Source: Drosophila pseudoobscura (taxonomy: Eukaryota > Arthropoda > Insecta > Diptera > Drosophilidae). From it: 64,000 bases of DNA. The translations under genes and the position numbers were made by a program. Shown here piece after piece: positions 48,201 through 59,300 of this stretch. The notes below the pieces were generated by a model that was not told where the DNA came from, did no database searches, and saw only the letters and a list, made by a program, of their open reading frames with translations. Numbering within the stretch: position 1 is the stretch's first letter; every line of letters begins with the position of its first letter. The stretch covers positions 27,776,001 through 27,840,000 of the forward strand of contig NC_046679.1 in the NCBI RefSeq assembly GCF_009870125.1, given 5' to 3'.

Positions 48201-49859
48201 CTCTCGCACCATCTGTCGGAGGAGAGCCATACTCACTAAGTATCGGGTATAAATGTAGAGTTGCGGTCTCCGCAGCAACTCACAACGTTCCCCCTCGTTT
48301 TTATTATTTATCTTGTATCTTTTTACCTCTACAAAAGAGAGAGAGAGAGATGGTGGGCAAGCGACAAGGGACCGGTGGGTAATATTAAATCAAAATCAAT
48401 ACCCAGCTAACGAAAAATTTCAAACTTGCTTATCATCTTCTTTCCGTCTTCTGTCTTGCGTCCTGTGTCTGCCCTGATGGACAGACGCTGGCTTTGTCGG
48501 CTTTTGGCCAGGGCCAATTTGGCGTATACTTGATGTGTAGTCAACGCCATGCCCCATGGCCACGCACACAGAATGATTGATTGACGATGATTGATCTTGA
48601 TATGATAGTACCGTAACTTTGATTTTTAGTCACAGTTTGAAAGGGGGCGTGGGATTCACTTTCCAATTGAATTTTCGTCTGCTCTTTTGTGCGGGGTCAT
48701 TCAACCTAAGTGCCAGTTGGTTTCTATGAAATTTCGGGAGCAGTTTTAAGTACAATTTAAGTCAGAGTTGGCCGTTAAAGAGCTTTTAGCTGGCCACTCT
48801 TCTAAGCTGCGCAAACATTTCCGCTTTGGTTCCTTCTCCAATTTTGCTGCACAAACAGAATGGAGAAAATGAAATCAAATGGAATTCTCTACAACTTGAT
48901 TCGTTGCAATTTCTTCTAAAGATTTTTCCATTATTATTTGACGTTGAATTTCCTTTTAGCCCCCCGAGGATACGAGAGTGTAAGAGAGAGGGAGTAAATG
49001 GCGCTTGATCCGGTGGAAATGAAACTTAAACGGATTGCAATTGTGCGCTTTTCAGCCAGCGGCATGGTATTCTCATTCCCATTCTCATCGATTCCTGAAG
49101 TGTTCTAAGAGCTTACTGTCCAGCGAAGTTGACCAAGTCGCACAATTTGCTGAAATCAAAAGGTTTATTTGTCGAATAATTGGCCCAGATTATTGTCACT
49201 TTTGTCGACTTCTGGCCCCGATGCTTATTTACACTTTTATATTTCGCTTTTCCCGCACAACACTTTCCCACTTTCCCGGGGCATTTGCTTTTGTTCGCGA
49301 CTCGCAAATAAGTGTGAATGGGGGAGAAAAATGTGACTGAGTGTGATTGGCCTTTGTTTGCACAATTGATTGCCGGCCATATTGTTTCCCCACACACACA
49401 CACCACTGAGCGACAGAGCCACACTTGCCACTGGCTTTTGTTAGTATGCAGCCAATTATGGTTGACATCCAGCTGGCGATTGCAATTGACGGGGCACCAC
49501 AGAGTCGACCGAACAGGATTCAGGTCCATGTTCATGTCCAGGTCTAGGTGCAGGTCCAATGTTCCTTGAGTCTGTGACATGCCATGGCACTCATTATTAT
49601 TGACTCTCTAGTGTGAAGTGCAGTGTCAGCGCCATCCAATGGCTAATTGCCAATGGAATATATGTTTTTCTATCCAAGTGAACCGTCTGCTTCTACGCTG
49701 TTTAAATAACTGTATCTATCTATTTATTCTCTTTACTTTCTCTAGTCTGCCATCATTAAAGAGGGTTTCCTGCTGAAGCACACCTGGTCGTTTCAGCGCT
49801 GGCGACGTCGCTACTTTCGCTTGAAGCGAAATAACTTATTTTATGCCAAGGATGAGAAG
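42247..49859 (+). CDS. CG34384: diacylglycerol kinase eta, N-terminal part (gene continues past window)
   Basis: Two exons are visible: 42247-42486 (80 codons) and 49746-49859 (38 codons), separated by a 7.26-kb intron. The enzyme phosphorylates diacylglycerol to phosphatidic acid at membranes. Exon 1 starts [11 protein letters not shown] and contains [12 protein letters not shown], an acidic run [16 protein letters not shown] and [12 protein letters not shown], as in the fly protein. Exon 2 encodes the start of the PH domain: [37 protein letters not shown], with the basic and aromatic residues typical of its first strands. Both exons are in phase 0. The rest of the PH domain, the C1 domains and the kinase domain are not found and must lie beyond 64,000, so the second intron is longer than 14 kb. 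Just before the ATG the leader holds a short AACGTA/AACGTG repeat (42190-42229). Confidence 0.93.
42487..44766 (+). other. Dgk-eta intron 1, left part
   Basis: Intronic DNA with no nested gene supported. It holds a run of about 15 G at 43788-43802 preceded by GT repeats. Confidence 0.6.
43788..43802. repeat. poly-G run after GT repeat
   Basis: About 15 consecutive G on the plus strand, which is unusual in this AT-rich intron. Confidence 0.9.
44767..45150. repeat. degenerate AT-rich tandem repeat, outside the left arm
   Basis: Imperfect units built from AATAAAAATCAA and AATAATAATTAT. They are related to the 39-bp array at 45822-47830 but much more diverged. They lie outside the left inverted arm, so the arm seems to sit within an older repeat field. 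Confidence 0.85.
45151..45775 (+). repeat. left arm of inverted dispersed repeat
   Basis: Begins CGAGGGGGAACGTTGTGAGT, followed by a short hairpin (GAGTTGC...GCAACTC), and ends in TATACCCC...GGGTATA. A shorter inverted copy lies at 47961-48297. Relative to that copy this arm keeps about 280 bp extra in its inner half (about 45479-45710). No coding capacity is seen. It is a non-autonomous dispersed element or foldback-like arm. I do not assign a named family. Confidence 0.8.
45742..45835. repeat. 47-bp direct duplication with inner palindrome
   Basis: The segment TATACCCCAATACTCATTTT, with its continuation to GGGTATA and a stretch of ACAATTATAATAA, occurs twice with a 47-bp period (starts 45742 and 45789). 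Each copy is an imperfect palindrome. It marks the junction between the arm and the 39-bp array. Confidence 0.85.
45822..47830. repeat. 39-bp AT-rich minisatellite, about 51 copies
   Basis: Tandem units of 39 bp built from AATAACAATTATAATAATAG and TTATTCAATAAAAATCAAG. Copies are nearly identical and differ mainly at two positions (aacag/aatag, cactaaa/caataaa). Because 39 is a multiple of three and the unit has no stop in one frame, the array forms a spurious 675-codon open frame. It lies inside Dgk-eta intron 1. Confidence 0.97.
47831..47960. repeat. degenerate end of the minisatellite
   Basis: Diverged units, a poly-A run and a palindromic AT stretch (TATAATGTATTGTATTGTAT region) before the right arm. 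Confidence 0.75.
47961..48297 (-). repeat. right arm of inverted dispersed repeat
   Basis: The reverse complement matches the left arm from its CGAGGGGGAACGTTGTGAGT end to its ACCACAAATCTAATATACCCC end. About 280 bp of the middle is missing compared with the left arm, and scattered differences are present. Together with 45151-45775 it forms an inverted pair enclosing the 39-bp array. Confidence 0.8.
48298..49745 (+). other. Dgk-eta intron 1, right part
   Basis: Intronic sequence with no nested gene supported. Confidence 0.6.
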
Positions 49860-52800
49860 GTAAGTTTTAAGATGAATGCAGGAATTATACAGAAATCTGC
49901 TACGCTGCTAATCAAAGCTCATCAATTGGCAACGTAAATGAACGAAACCAGTTATCCGATTACACTGCGTATACGTATTGTCAAGGTCTCCGCATCGCAT
50001 GACGATGTTGTTGTTGCAAGGGTCACAATTCCACAGGTAACTCAATTTCCATTGGTAGATAGAGAACCAAACAGAGGGAAATGCAGATGATAGACTCCGC
50101 CATAGAGGGAAACGAAGGTGACAGATGCCTCGTTAGGGAAGCAGAGATGATACAGAGGGAAGCAGAGATAATAGACCCCTCTATAGCTATGGACCCCTCG
50201 AGGCTGCCCCCCTTTTTGTGATTCCAGCGGAGACGATAAGTGCTCTCAATTTGCCATTTTCCGCTGATGATTGCCATGCTGGCTGCGTTCCAATGCAGTT
50301 TGATGGATTCCGGATCTATCTTTGCCTCACTCATTGTGCCTTATTTTCAGTGCTTGGTGTTCCCCCCTCCGTACATCTACACTATGACCTTTGGCATTTT
50401 ACAGCTGCGGGCTGTAAATTTTCTGGATCAAATTGCCCCCAGAGCAAAAGCAAATTGCAGGATACAATTACCAAATGAAATTACCGCGCAACTTGAAAGC
50501 AAAACAATGAAAGGTTCAGTGCGGCACGGAGAGAGGTAGCAATGGGATGGGGATGGGGATGAGGCTGAGGAAGGGGAAAACAGCTTTAGTTAGGGACAGC
50601 AGACAGGTGAGACAGACACCGAAATTGGTTTATTGCGTGCACTACCCGCTCTATGCCAGTCATAATGAATGCTTTTAAAATTCAGCCCCCGCATATAATG
50701 CCATCCTCTAATAGAATCAGAGCGACTGGGAGAAAGTGGGGGCTCCACTTTTGGTGGACCCAAAGGTTATGGGGCTGATTGCACTGGCTTTTGCTTTTAG
50801 TGACTCAATAAATCAAGGGGAAAATTCCCACTGCCGTTCGCTCAAGGCGGCTCTTGTTTCAATGTCAAATTGATTCAATTGTGGGGCCTGGCATGCTCGT
50901 GCTAGTGCTCCACCCCCATCATTAATCATATTAACGAGACTAATTGACCAGACAAATCAATAATTTATGGTCAAAGCTGAAGTTGAAGTTGAAGTCGACG
51001 TTTATATAACAATCATTTTGCTGCAGACAACAGACTTCTTATGCGAATTACGTACTGAACCCAAACCAATGCTTGAATTAAACCTCTAGTCCTTCATTCT
51101 TTCGTTATCCAATCATACAGTGAAGGGGCCCCCACGACTGACGTCAATGACGTTCATCACCAAATCATGCAACCCGCATATACAACTCTCACATATGCAA
51201 CAATTTCGCAAAACTTTCGCAACAAACGGGGAAGCACTTGAGCGTTTTAGCGGCTTGGCTCTAAGAGGGGCCCCACACAAATATTGCGTATACGTCATGT
51301 ATGGTTTTTATGTTTATACAATCTTAAGCGGTGTTGAGGTCGATGGGTGGGAGGAGGTAAAATGCATGTTGCTGCGTCTTCGCTGACGCATTTCCATTAT
51401 ACAACAGGACAGGAATAAATGCTGCCGCCACCACAGATCGTTTGATACAACCGCAAAGCAGAACAGAACAGAGGTGGGTGCGAAAAGGTACAATGTTGCC
51501 ATGACGATGGTCCCATTGCCACTGGCATTTCACGCCCCACGGAATCAAGGAACCGTCTAGCGTCAGTTATTTTGATTAAAAATTCCATTTGATGCTCGAT
51601 AAATAGACCTTAAGGTGGCTCTTTATTAAAAGGTTAACATCACAGCTTAAACATTTACGTCCAAGGACTATACCAAGGAGAGAACTCATTAACTGTAGGC
51701 ACGAAATTTCAATTATAATTACGCATACGCCATGTTGCGCCCAAGTGGCTTAAACGGCTGACAATTTGTTGCCTACGGGTGCTGCTGCTTCTGCTGCTGC
51801 CTCCATAGCAAACTCTCATAAAAAGAAAGAAATTGGGGGAAAACAAAAGACGAGGCTGGGAAAACTACGAGTACGCGTGTCAGGCAAATACGCAAGGCGT
51901 GAGAAACCAGCCAAAGGCCGCGGTTCAAGTTTGGGTTCGGTTCTAAGTTGAGGCAAAAGAAAGGATAAGACATGAATGCCAGCTAAAAAGGAAAGAATGA
52001 CGACCGGTAATTTCATGGGAGGAGCTGGGGATGGCTGTTGATGCTCATGTTGATGATGGTTACTCTGCTCGTAAAAGCGCAAATTTTTGTTTGCATTGTT
52101 TTCATCGTAGTCTTCTCCTACTTTGTCTCTTTGTTTCTCTCTCTCTACTTTTCTCTCCTTGTTTTGGCTTAAGCCGCTGCCGAAGGTTCTTTCGGTATTT
52201 TCTTCTTCTTTTAGCCCACTAGCATGCGACTGGGTAATAGAGGAGAATGGGCAGGGAAATCCACCACAGTTGTAAAGTTGTAGAACTCTGCATCCGGCCA
52301 TGTGCTCGCTGTCCATGCGAGAGTGTGAGGATGCTGTGTGGGTGGTTTGTTTTGAAACGTAAAAGCTTTTCTTTAGAAAGAGAGAGAGAGAGAGTGAGAG
52401 AAAGAGAGAGAAAAAGCTTTTCCTTTCAGGGTTGTCAGGTCATACATAGTTATTGGAAAATAAGTTTTCATTTCATCAGATTTACATTTACAGAAAAAAT
52501 AAAAAATAATAATAAGAAAATGTAAGAAATAATTATTATTCTCAGAATTTTGTATATATATTTATTTATGTTTTGTTGTGACCCTTCTTTATATTCTGCA
52601 TTGTAGATATTTACGAAGTTCTATATAAAAAAATCATAGTTTTCTAACAAACTTTCTCTCAGTGAATGCACACATCTTGAAAAAAAAGAGCTTTTTGTGC
52701 TAACCCCAGACCTAAAGCAGACCTCAGTGCAGACCCATCCCATCCCCCACACGCACCTGTAAATATTTGTATCCTTTCGGGGCGCATGGCAGGCTGTCGG

Positions 52801-52898
52801 CCAGGAAGGCATCAGCGGCAACGGCAGCGGCTGGGTCTCCCCTCTGTCTGTCCCTCTGTCTGTCCCTCTGTTTCGTGGTGGGTTTCCTCTTGGCGGCC
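49860..52898 (+). other. Dgk-eta intron 2, left part
   Basis: Intronic sequence. It holds a diverged tandem segment built on GGGAAGCAGAGATGATA at about 50070-50180, a GA run at 52377-52415, and no supported gene. Confidence 0.6.
52377..52415. repeat. (GA)n-rich microsatellite
   Basis: An interrupted GA run of about 39 bp in the Dgk-eta intron, about 500 bp upstream of the candidate internal promoter. Confidence 0.9.
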
Positions 52899-53344
52899 AA
52901 TAAAAGCGAGTGCCAGGCAGGACTCGAGCTCAGTTCAAACTCAACGAAGCAGTGTGCCACATCTTAGCGGCAAAAGCAACAGCAAACAGCAGAAGCAGCA
53001 TCCGACAGAGAGGAGTCACACACCAAACAAACTCAAGCCAAATAATTAATAATTAATCAAAACTCAAAAATGTATCATAGACAAAAGAAAAGTTATAATT
53101 TTAAGTGAGGAAATAGACAGTAAAAAACCACCAAGAAAATATCCCTTTAAATTATTTCTTTGTGAGGCGACGGCAAGTGGTCTTTGCCCAAGCCTCAAGC
53201 TCTCAAGTTTTGAAAGATGTGAACCCCGAAATCCCCCGGAAGAAACTAAGCCATAAACTGAAGAAGCAACAGTGCTAAAACCATAAACTAAAAGCCTAAA
53301 TCACCGCTAAATCAATATTCGGCTTGTGTGTGTGTGTTTTTGGG
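52899..53344 (+). promoter_or_regulatory. candidate internal promoter and non-coding first exon
   Basis: A TATA-like AATAAAAG (52899-52906, at -33) precedes a perfect initiator TCAGTT (A+1 at 52932). About 413 nt further on, at 53344, a strong donor GGG/GTAAGT follows. The intervening sequence is A-rich, like a Drosophila 5' leader, and contains only short upstream frames (for example a 12-codon one at 53070). It fits an alternative first exon for Dgk-eta, spliced to an exon beyond the window, or a nested transcript. Confidence 0.45.
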
Positions 53345-56300
53345 GTAAGTTTTGTACAGCTTTTATGCCTATTTCATTTTGAATAATCGCCGCTGTTCCC
53401 GGCATTAGTGATTTGCTTAAGGGCTTACCAAAAATTTCCGTCGGCTTTCGGCATTAATGCTGGAACAAACATATTTATTTGCTGAGCTCCAAGTCCGGAG
53501 ATTTGTTGGGGGCCCCTAAAACTTTTAATTGGCTAATTTAATTAATGTTCGCTAGTTGTACGTCTTGCGAACATCGTCCTGATGGATGTCCGATTGAGAC
53601 TCCTGTCATTAATTTAAACTTTTGGCGGCGGCAGGCAGACGTTGATGAATATATGCGAGTGCTCCTACTGCAGAAAAAGGGAAGCTGTACTTAGCTTTTC
53701 GCCAGACACATTTACCTCGTACTGATACTCATATTCTTACTATTTTTGTTTCATCCACAATTGACTTTACCAGACAAACAACATACCCATTGTGTGAAAA
53801 AGAGCCGCATCAATTGAGCAACAGAGCAGTGACCTCTTGTCTGAGTCTGGAAGCAGATGAAGTAGCAGTAGCAGTGTCGGTGTCTGTGTCTGTCTGCTGG
53901 GGGTCTGACAACTTCTCATTGCCCAGGTCTCCTGCTTGAAATGGCAACAGAAGCAGCACTTTCTGGCTAATTACTAGGGCATACACAGACACATCGGCCA
54001 ATAGACACACACTCATATTGTATAGCCAAACAATATGTGTATGTTGAGCATATGTGTGGTTGTTAAGGCCATGCAGAAGGGGCTGCCAAACAATCAGCCA
54101 AAGTGACATATATACAAAGAGAATTATACGCATATTTATGAACAGAATAGGAATAGGGTCGGAAAAGTGCAAATTAAAATGGGGCAGAGGGCGAACCCAA
54201 TGAAAACGATACATGAATAAGCTCTGCGCCGATAATGGACTAAACAGAACTTACATACCTGAAAGATATTGTCCTCGTGCTGCTGCCAGTGGCAAAATGG
54301 TTGCGTGCCTCGAATGCCATGCCAGCCATGGCCATGTGCGTGTCCCCAGGATGTTGGGCCAAACACACACACACACAGTGTCACACCCGTGAAGAGGATG
54401 TTATCCTGCGGCCATGTGCAAATGTTTATTGTGCTCAGTGTGTTGAAAAATTTACATGCCACCTTCTTACCCACCCGCTCCAGTCAAGTACGAGGAGGAC
54501 ATCCTACTTCTCTGCTGCTGCTGCTCCTGAAAGCTTGTAATGTAACCGTTGGACAATGAGCACATTGCCATGTCGATGTCCTCTTCGTGTCCTGTGGCCA
54601 GGTGTCGGAGCAGATTAGACTTTTCCTTTCAGGGAGGACTTACGTGCATGTGTGCCGCTTTTCCCTCTCTCTCCTCCTTCGGGCTTTGGCTAATTTTTGT
54701 TGGGACTCGTGGAGCAGCAATAAAATTTGCCAAATCATTTTTGGATTTTATTGTTATCCTCGAGAGCATGAAGAGAAAAATGAAATGAAACATCCCGACA
54801 ATCCCAGGAGAAAAGTCCTGAAACAATGGGCTCAAAAGATGAGACGGGGGATTTCAGCTCCCGAAAGTAAAGCTTTGAAAAATTGATTAGATTCCCCTTA
54901 TTCATATAAATATTGCATCAAACTTCATGGTCCAAATATTGTTGCGAAAAATTCCACAGAATAATTAAGGAAATTCAGTCACTCCAGGGATTTTTAAAGA
55001 GTTATGCCAAACTTTTATTAGATTCATATTTCATACAAAACATTTACAAAAATTATTCAATGCCAAACAATTGCCAAAAGTGGCATCCCAAAATAATACA
55101 ATTTTACCTAAATTTTTAATCAGCATAAAATTATGAATTATTCATGGTAATAATTCAGCATAAAATAACCATTGATTAAATGCATAATTTATCTGAAACA
55201 TTCCTCCTATTCATTCAATGATTTTCAATTGCCAAAAACTACACAGTATACACAGATTCCACGACTTATAACAGGAAATTTAATTATTCAATTTAATCAG
55301 CAGAAAATCATTCCAATGCGAATTCACACAAAAATACAATTTCAAATGGAAAATAGTTTGAAATTTCCGAATGACGTCAGTAGTCATTGAGGGCGGACAC
55401 ATTTACCTTTTAGTATCTCTTTTTTGCGAGTGGGGGGTAGAGGAGATTAAGTTTTCATAAGCTGAAAAAGCGGCGGACAACTTGTTTTGCCTTGGCAATC
55501 CTAACGGGCTATGGTGTGACTCTAAAATTAGCCACAAAGGTTACATTTATAACATGCAATGGAGGTCGAAAGTCAAACCAGGATGTCTGTATTGGAGGGC
55601 TGTCAGGTCAGAGAACATGTGCTAGGAATCCAAAGTGTAACTGCAGATATCTCTATCATTTTGCATTAATTTCCATGATAATTATTGGAGAGCTCAACAC
55701 AGAAAGAGCTGCCGAAGATTGTTCTGTTCTAAATTGGCCTTCTTGTGCAGCGCACATTGCGTATGAGCAATGTTTTCTCTCCTTCAACATTTAAATTAAA
55801 TGCCGTGCATCCTTAGGCCACCACCACCTCTGCAGTGAACTAAACGGACTGTAAATTCTACTAAATAAAACAGAGATTGCACAATTGTTGAGCACACTTT
55901 GCCCAATTTGCATATCATTTGCACATGTTCTCTGTGCAAGGACACAGCACGGACTGGACCCTCTCAGCTCTCAGCTGGCGAGTGCATAACTTGCAGGCTT
56001 AGTTTTTCGAAAAGGTTTTTCTTTTGGTTAATTTATGGACACATGAGTCCGCCGACCCGAAGAAGCCCGAAATCAAACACAAATGAGGTCACACAAGGGC
56101 TCCGAGCTACAAAGTCACGTGCCACAAACAGCACAAAAGAAGGGGAAACTTTTTAAGATTCGGTATTTTTCGGTAGAAAGGGCAAAATCAATATTCTGAT
56201 GAGGGTCTGCCTGCAAATTTTGTGAAACAATAAAAGCAGCCACATGTGATACTATTTTGACAAACTGCATGAACAGAAAACTGTATGGGGATTATGCATG

Positions 56301-59300
56301 CACGAAAAAGTGGCAATAAATTCAAATTAATTCCACTCAACTGATTTCGAATAAACATTTACCTTCGGTTCTGTCTCCTGGTCTTGCTCTGACCTTTCAA
56401 TTTTAGTTTTATTCAACATTTCAATAGAACAATATCACACAATGCCTGCTCATAATCCAAGGCCAGGCATTAATACAATATCTGATGCGAGAGTTACCCT
56501 GACATGTAACAATTTAAACAAACTGCCACACAGACTCGGAAAGAGAGAGTATTGCCAGTGCGTTGCTACGAAAAGCTGCAGCCAAATGAAAAGTGTCAGC
56601 CAGATGGAAGCGGATGTAGGCGCTGGAACTCCCAGGACCCTCCCTGAATGCTGCCTGGCAGTCGCAGTCCCATTCCCTTTGTTAGCGTCTGGCATCCAAC
56701 TGACGTGGATGACAGTTTCGAATGATGCTTTTCAGTTGCCAGTGAAGCCAGCTGGCGCTAGTTTAATCAACATAAATGTAGCGACGCCCCTGCTCATAGG
56801 AGGAGCCTCATATCCGGCCTCGTGTGCCTCATGCTCGTAGGCTTCTCTTGGGCCTACTCATTTTTCATATGGCGTGGAGCTCTTTATTGACTTTAATGAC
56901 TGCATAAACATCGACCCGTAGTGGAACAAGCACTACTCCTCCCCCTATACAACATCCTGCACTTAATGAACTTGTTCATTTGTTGCACGTGAACGGAATA
57001 AATGTCTTGGGAGTACATCTATTTCTATATTTCTTCCGTCACTCAATGCTACGTGACAAGAGATTGGGTCGTCCCCTGCCTTGTGTTCTTATCTAAATTT
57101 CATATTTGTCTTGGGTGATTTTACAACTGAATTCAAAAGGAAATATGGCTGAAGAGGCCCAGCCCCTGGTCTGGGGACACGCATGAGTGGTCCTAAGTCG
57201 TAAGTCCAAAGCGATGACATGACCTTCTCCGTCTTGTGTCAAATATATTATTTTAATCAAAGGACCAAAATGAATTCAGGCGCAAATGAAACAAATCAGC
57301 TGACCAATACTCGTATTCGTACTTGTATTCGTAGATGACGTGTCAGTGGCAGAACTTGTCGAATTAATACGATCGCCATCAAATAAATAAATACAACACG
57401 AACATTGGACATCGGGACAATGGACACAAAGCAATTTAATGCCCCATTTGAAATATAACGCATACCACACGCTGTACCGTCAATGGCAACACAATGCCAA
57501 CGTACACACACGCGTATATTGTCAAAGAAATGATATTAATTCTTGGGCCTGGTCAATTGCCATGGCCTCTGGGCATGGTCCTTATTCTTCCTTCGCTTTT
57601 CCTCCCTTTTCTAGCCATCATAATGTCTTAGGAGGCTTAGCCGTCATTTATGTCGTCAACATCTGCGTCTGAGGTCTCTCGCTAAATGCCTCAGGTCGCC
57701 TAATCTCCTGTTTGTATGCAGGCCGCACGACCAACTTGGGAAAACTTTGCCATTGCCTGGAACAGGATACACAGTCCCCTAGGAGTCAGAGTTACTTATC
57801 GGGGGAAGGGCATGTTTCTAAGCAGCTTTCTCTTGAGAGCAAGCTGAAAGAATTTCCCCATGAAAATTTTCGATTATTTATTCATTAACAATCGATTATC
57901 AATTGGTTTAAGTGACTAATCTATCAAAAACTGTGTTTCATATGCAAATTTAAGGCAAGGCTACAACACGTTACTGGAGAGCCTTCGAGCTTAGCTGCGT
58001 CTCAAACCTTTCAGCTTTCTGAGTTTATAAATTTATTTAAATTCAATGCATACGACGGAGACACCGCAGAATGTGCCAGAAGAACGAGGACGCCAGCGGA
58101 CGATGACATGGAGGAGGAGGACCTCTCCTATGGGGGTTTCCCCCTCACGAAGGATGAGGAAAAGTCTAAGGGGATGCCGCGTTCCGCATGCCTCTGGCCT
58201 CAAGGGTGCATTCCGCTAACAAGCGTACTAAATGCAGTACAAAACGTGGCCACAGAGACGCCGTGACGTTGATGTTGAAGTGTTGCCAACACTCTAAGCC
58301 TGTGTGCGTGTATATGTGGGAAAAAGTGCTCGGGAATAGTGCTGAGGAAGGCCTTATGCAACATAACCGATGCCACAAAATAAATTGAAACCAGCTGCGG
58401 TCAAACCATAACCCATGCACTCATTAGTCCCCTGTCAACCAGGCGGAAATTCATTTGTTCCACTCAAGTATCAAGCGCATCATTCACTGCAATTAGAAGC
58501 CTGGAAACCACGAGCGCCAAAGGCCAACAGGAGCCACCGCGGCAGAGGCCATCAGCAGGCTCCATTCCACGAGCGGCAAAGGGTCAGAGAGGACTCCAAG
58601 CCAAGCGCTTGGCAAAGGCCAAAAGGGGGTGGGAAGGATGTACGAGACCCATCTACCTGAGGCCCCAAACGGAAATGAAAACGTTCTCGCAGCCACCGCT
58701 AAAGCCGCAGCCACCGAATGCACTTTCTGAAATGCGAGACTTCCGGCGCCGTGTGGCCCCACGTAACTCTCAAGGTTGCTGCCGGCAAAGTCAGAGGTGT
58801 TCTATTAACATTTCCGTCTGAGGCAGGTGACTCCGACATTTCCATTACCAATCGCATTTTGAGTTATGTTCGACCAAATTGACATTTCACCTTGATTAAT
58901 GGCCAGCGGGAGACCAGCAGACAGAGCCTTAGTCAGGAGGCGGCTGCTCAATCATCGGTGTCGCTCTGGTGCTGGTCACGGGGATACCGCCATCTCCAAT
59001 CCGAGGTCATTGTCTTTTGTGCGGGTCTCAAATTTATTGTAGCGCATTAATTCGCTGTCCACCAATCCCAGGCACCGATGCAGAGCCCAGAGCCCGCAGC
59101 GGATAAGAATCTACGTAAATGGAAAGCAATTAGGGCCAGCGAATCTTTTGTTGTAAGAGAACCGTTCCATATTTGATTCATTCGAAAGCCAAAGGGTTAA
59201 GTCGGGCGCATGAATATTTAATTGATGGCCAGAGCGATGCCTACGGGCGGAAAAGGTGCCGGGAATTGTTCTCAAATAATTTCTATACCCCAAAAAACAT

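Noticed and set aside
45151-48297. Reading the inverted arms as ends of a Helitron or a named DNA transposon
   Set aside because: The terminal hairpin is suggestive, but the CTRR end of Helitrons is missing, no transposase is present and target-site duplications could not be defined, so no family is assigned.
56442-56840. 132-residue open frame in Dgk-eta intron 2
   Set aside because: No domain, no supporting splice sites and an overlapping open frame on the opposite strand. Treated as chance.
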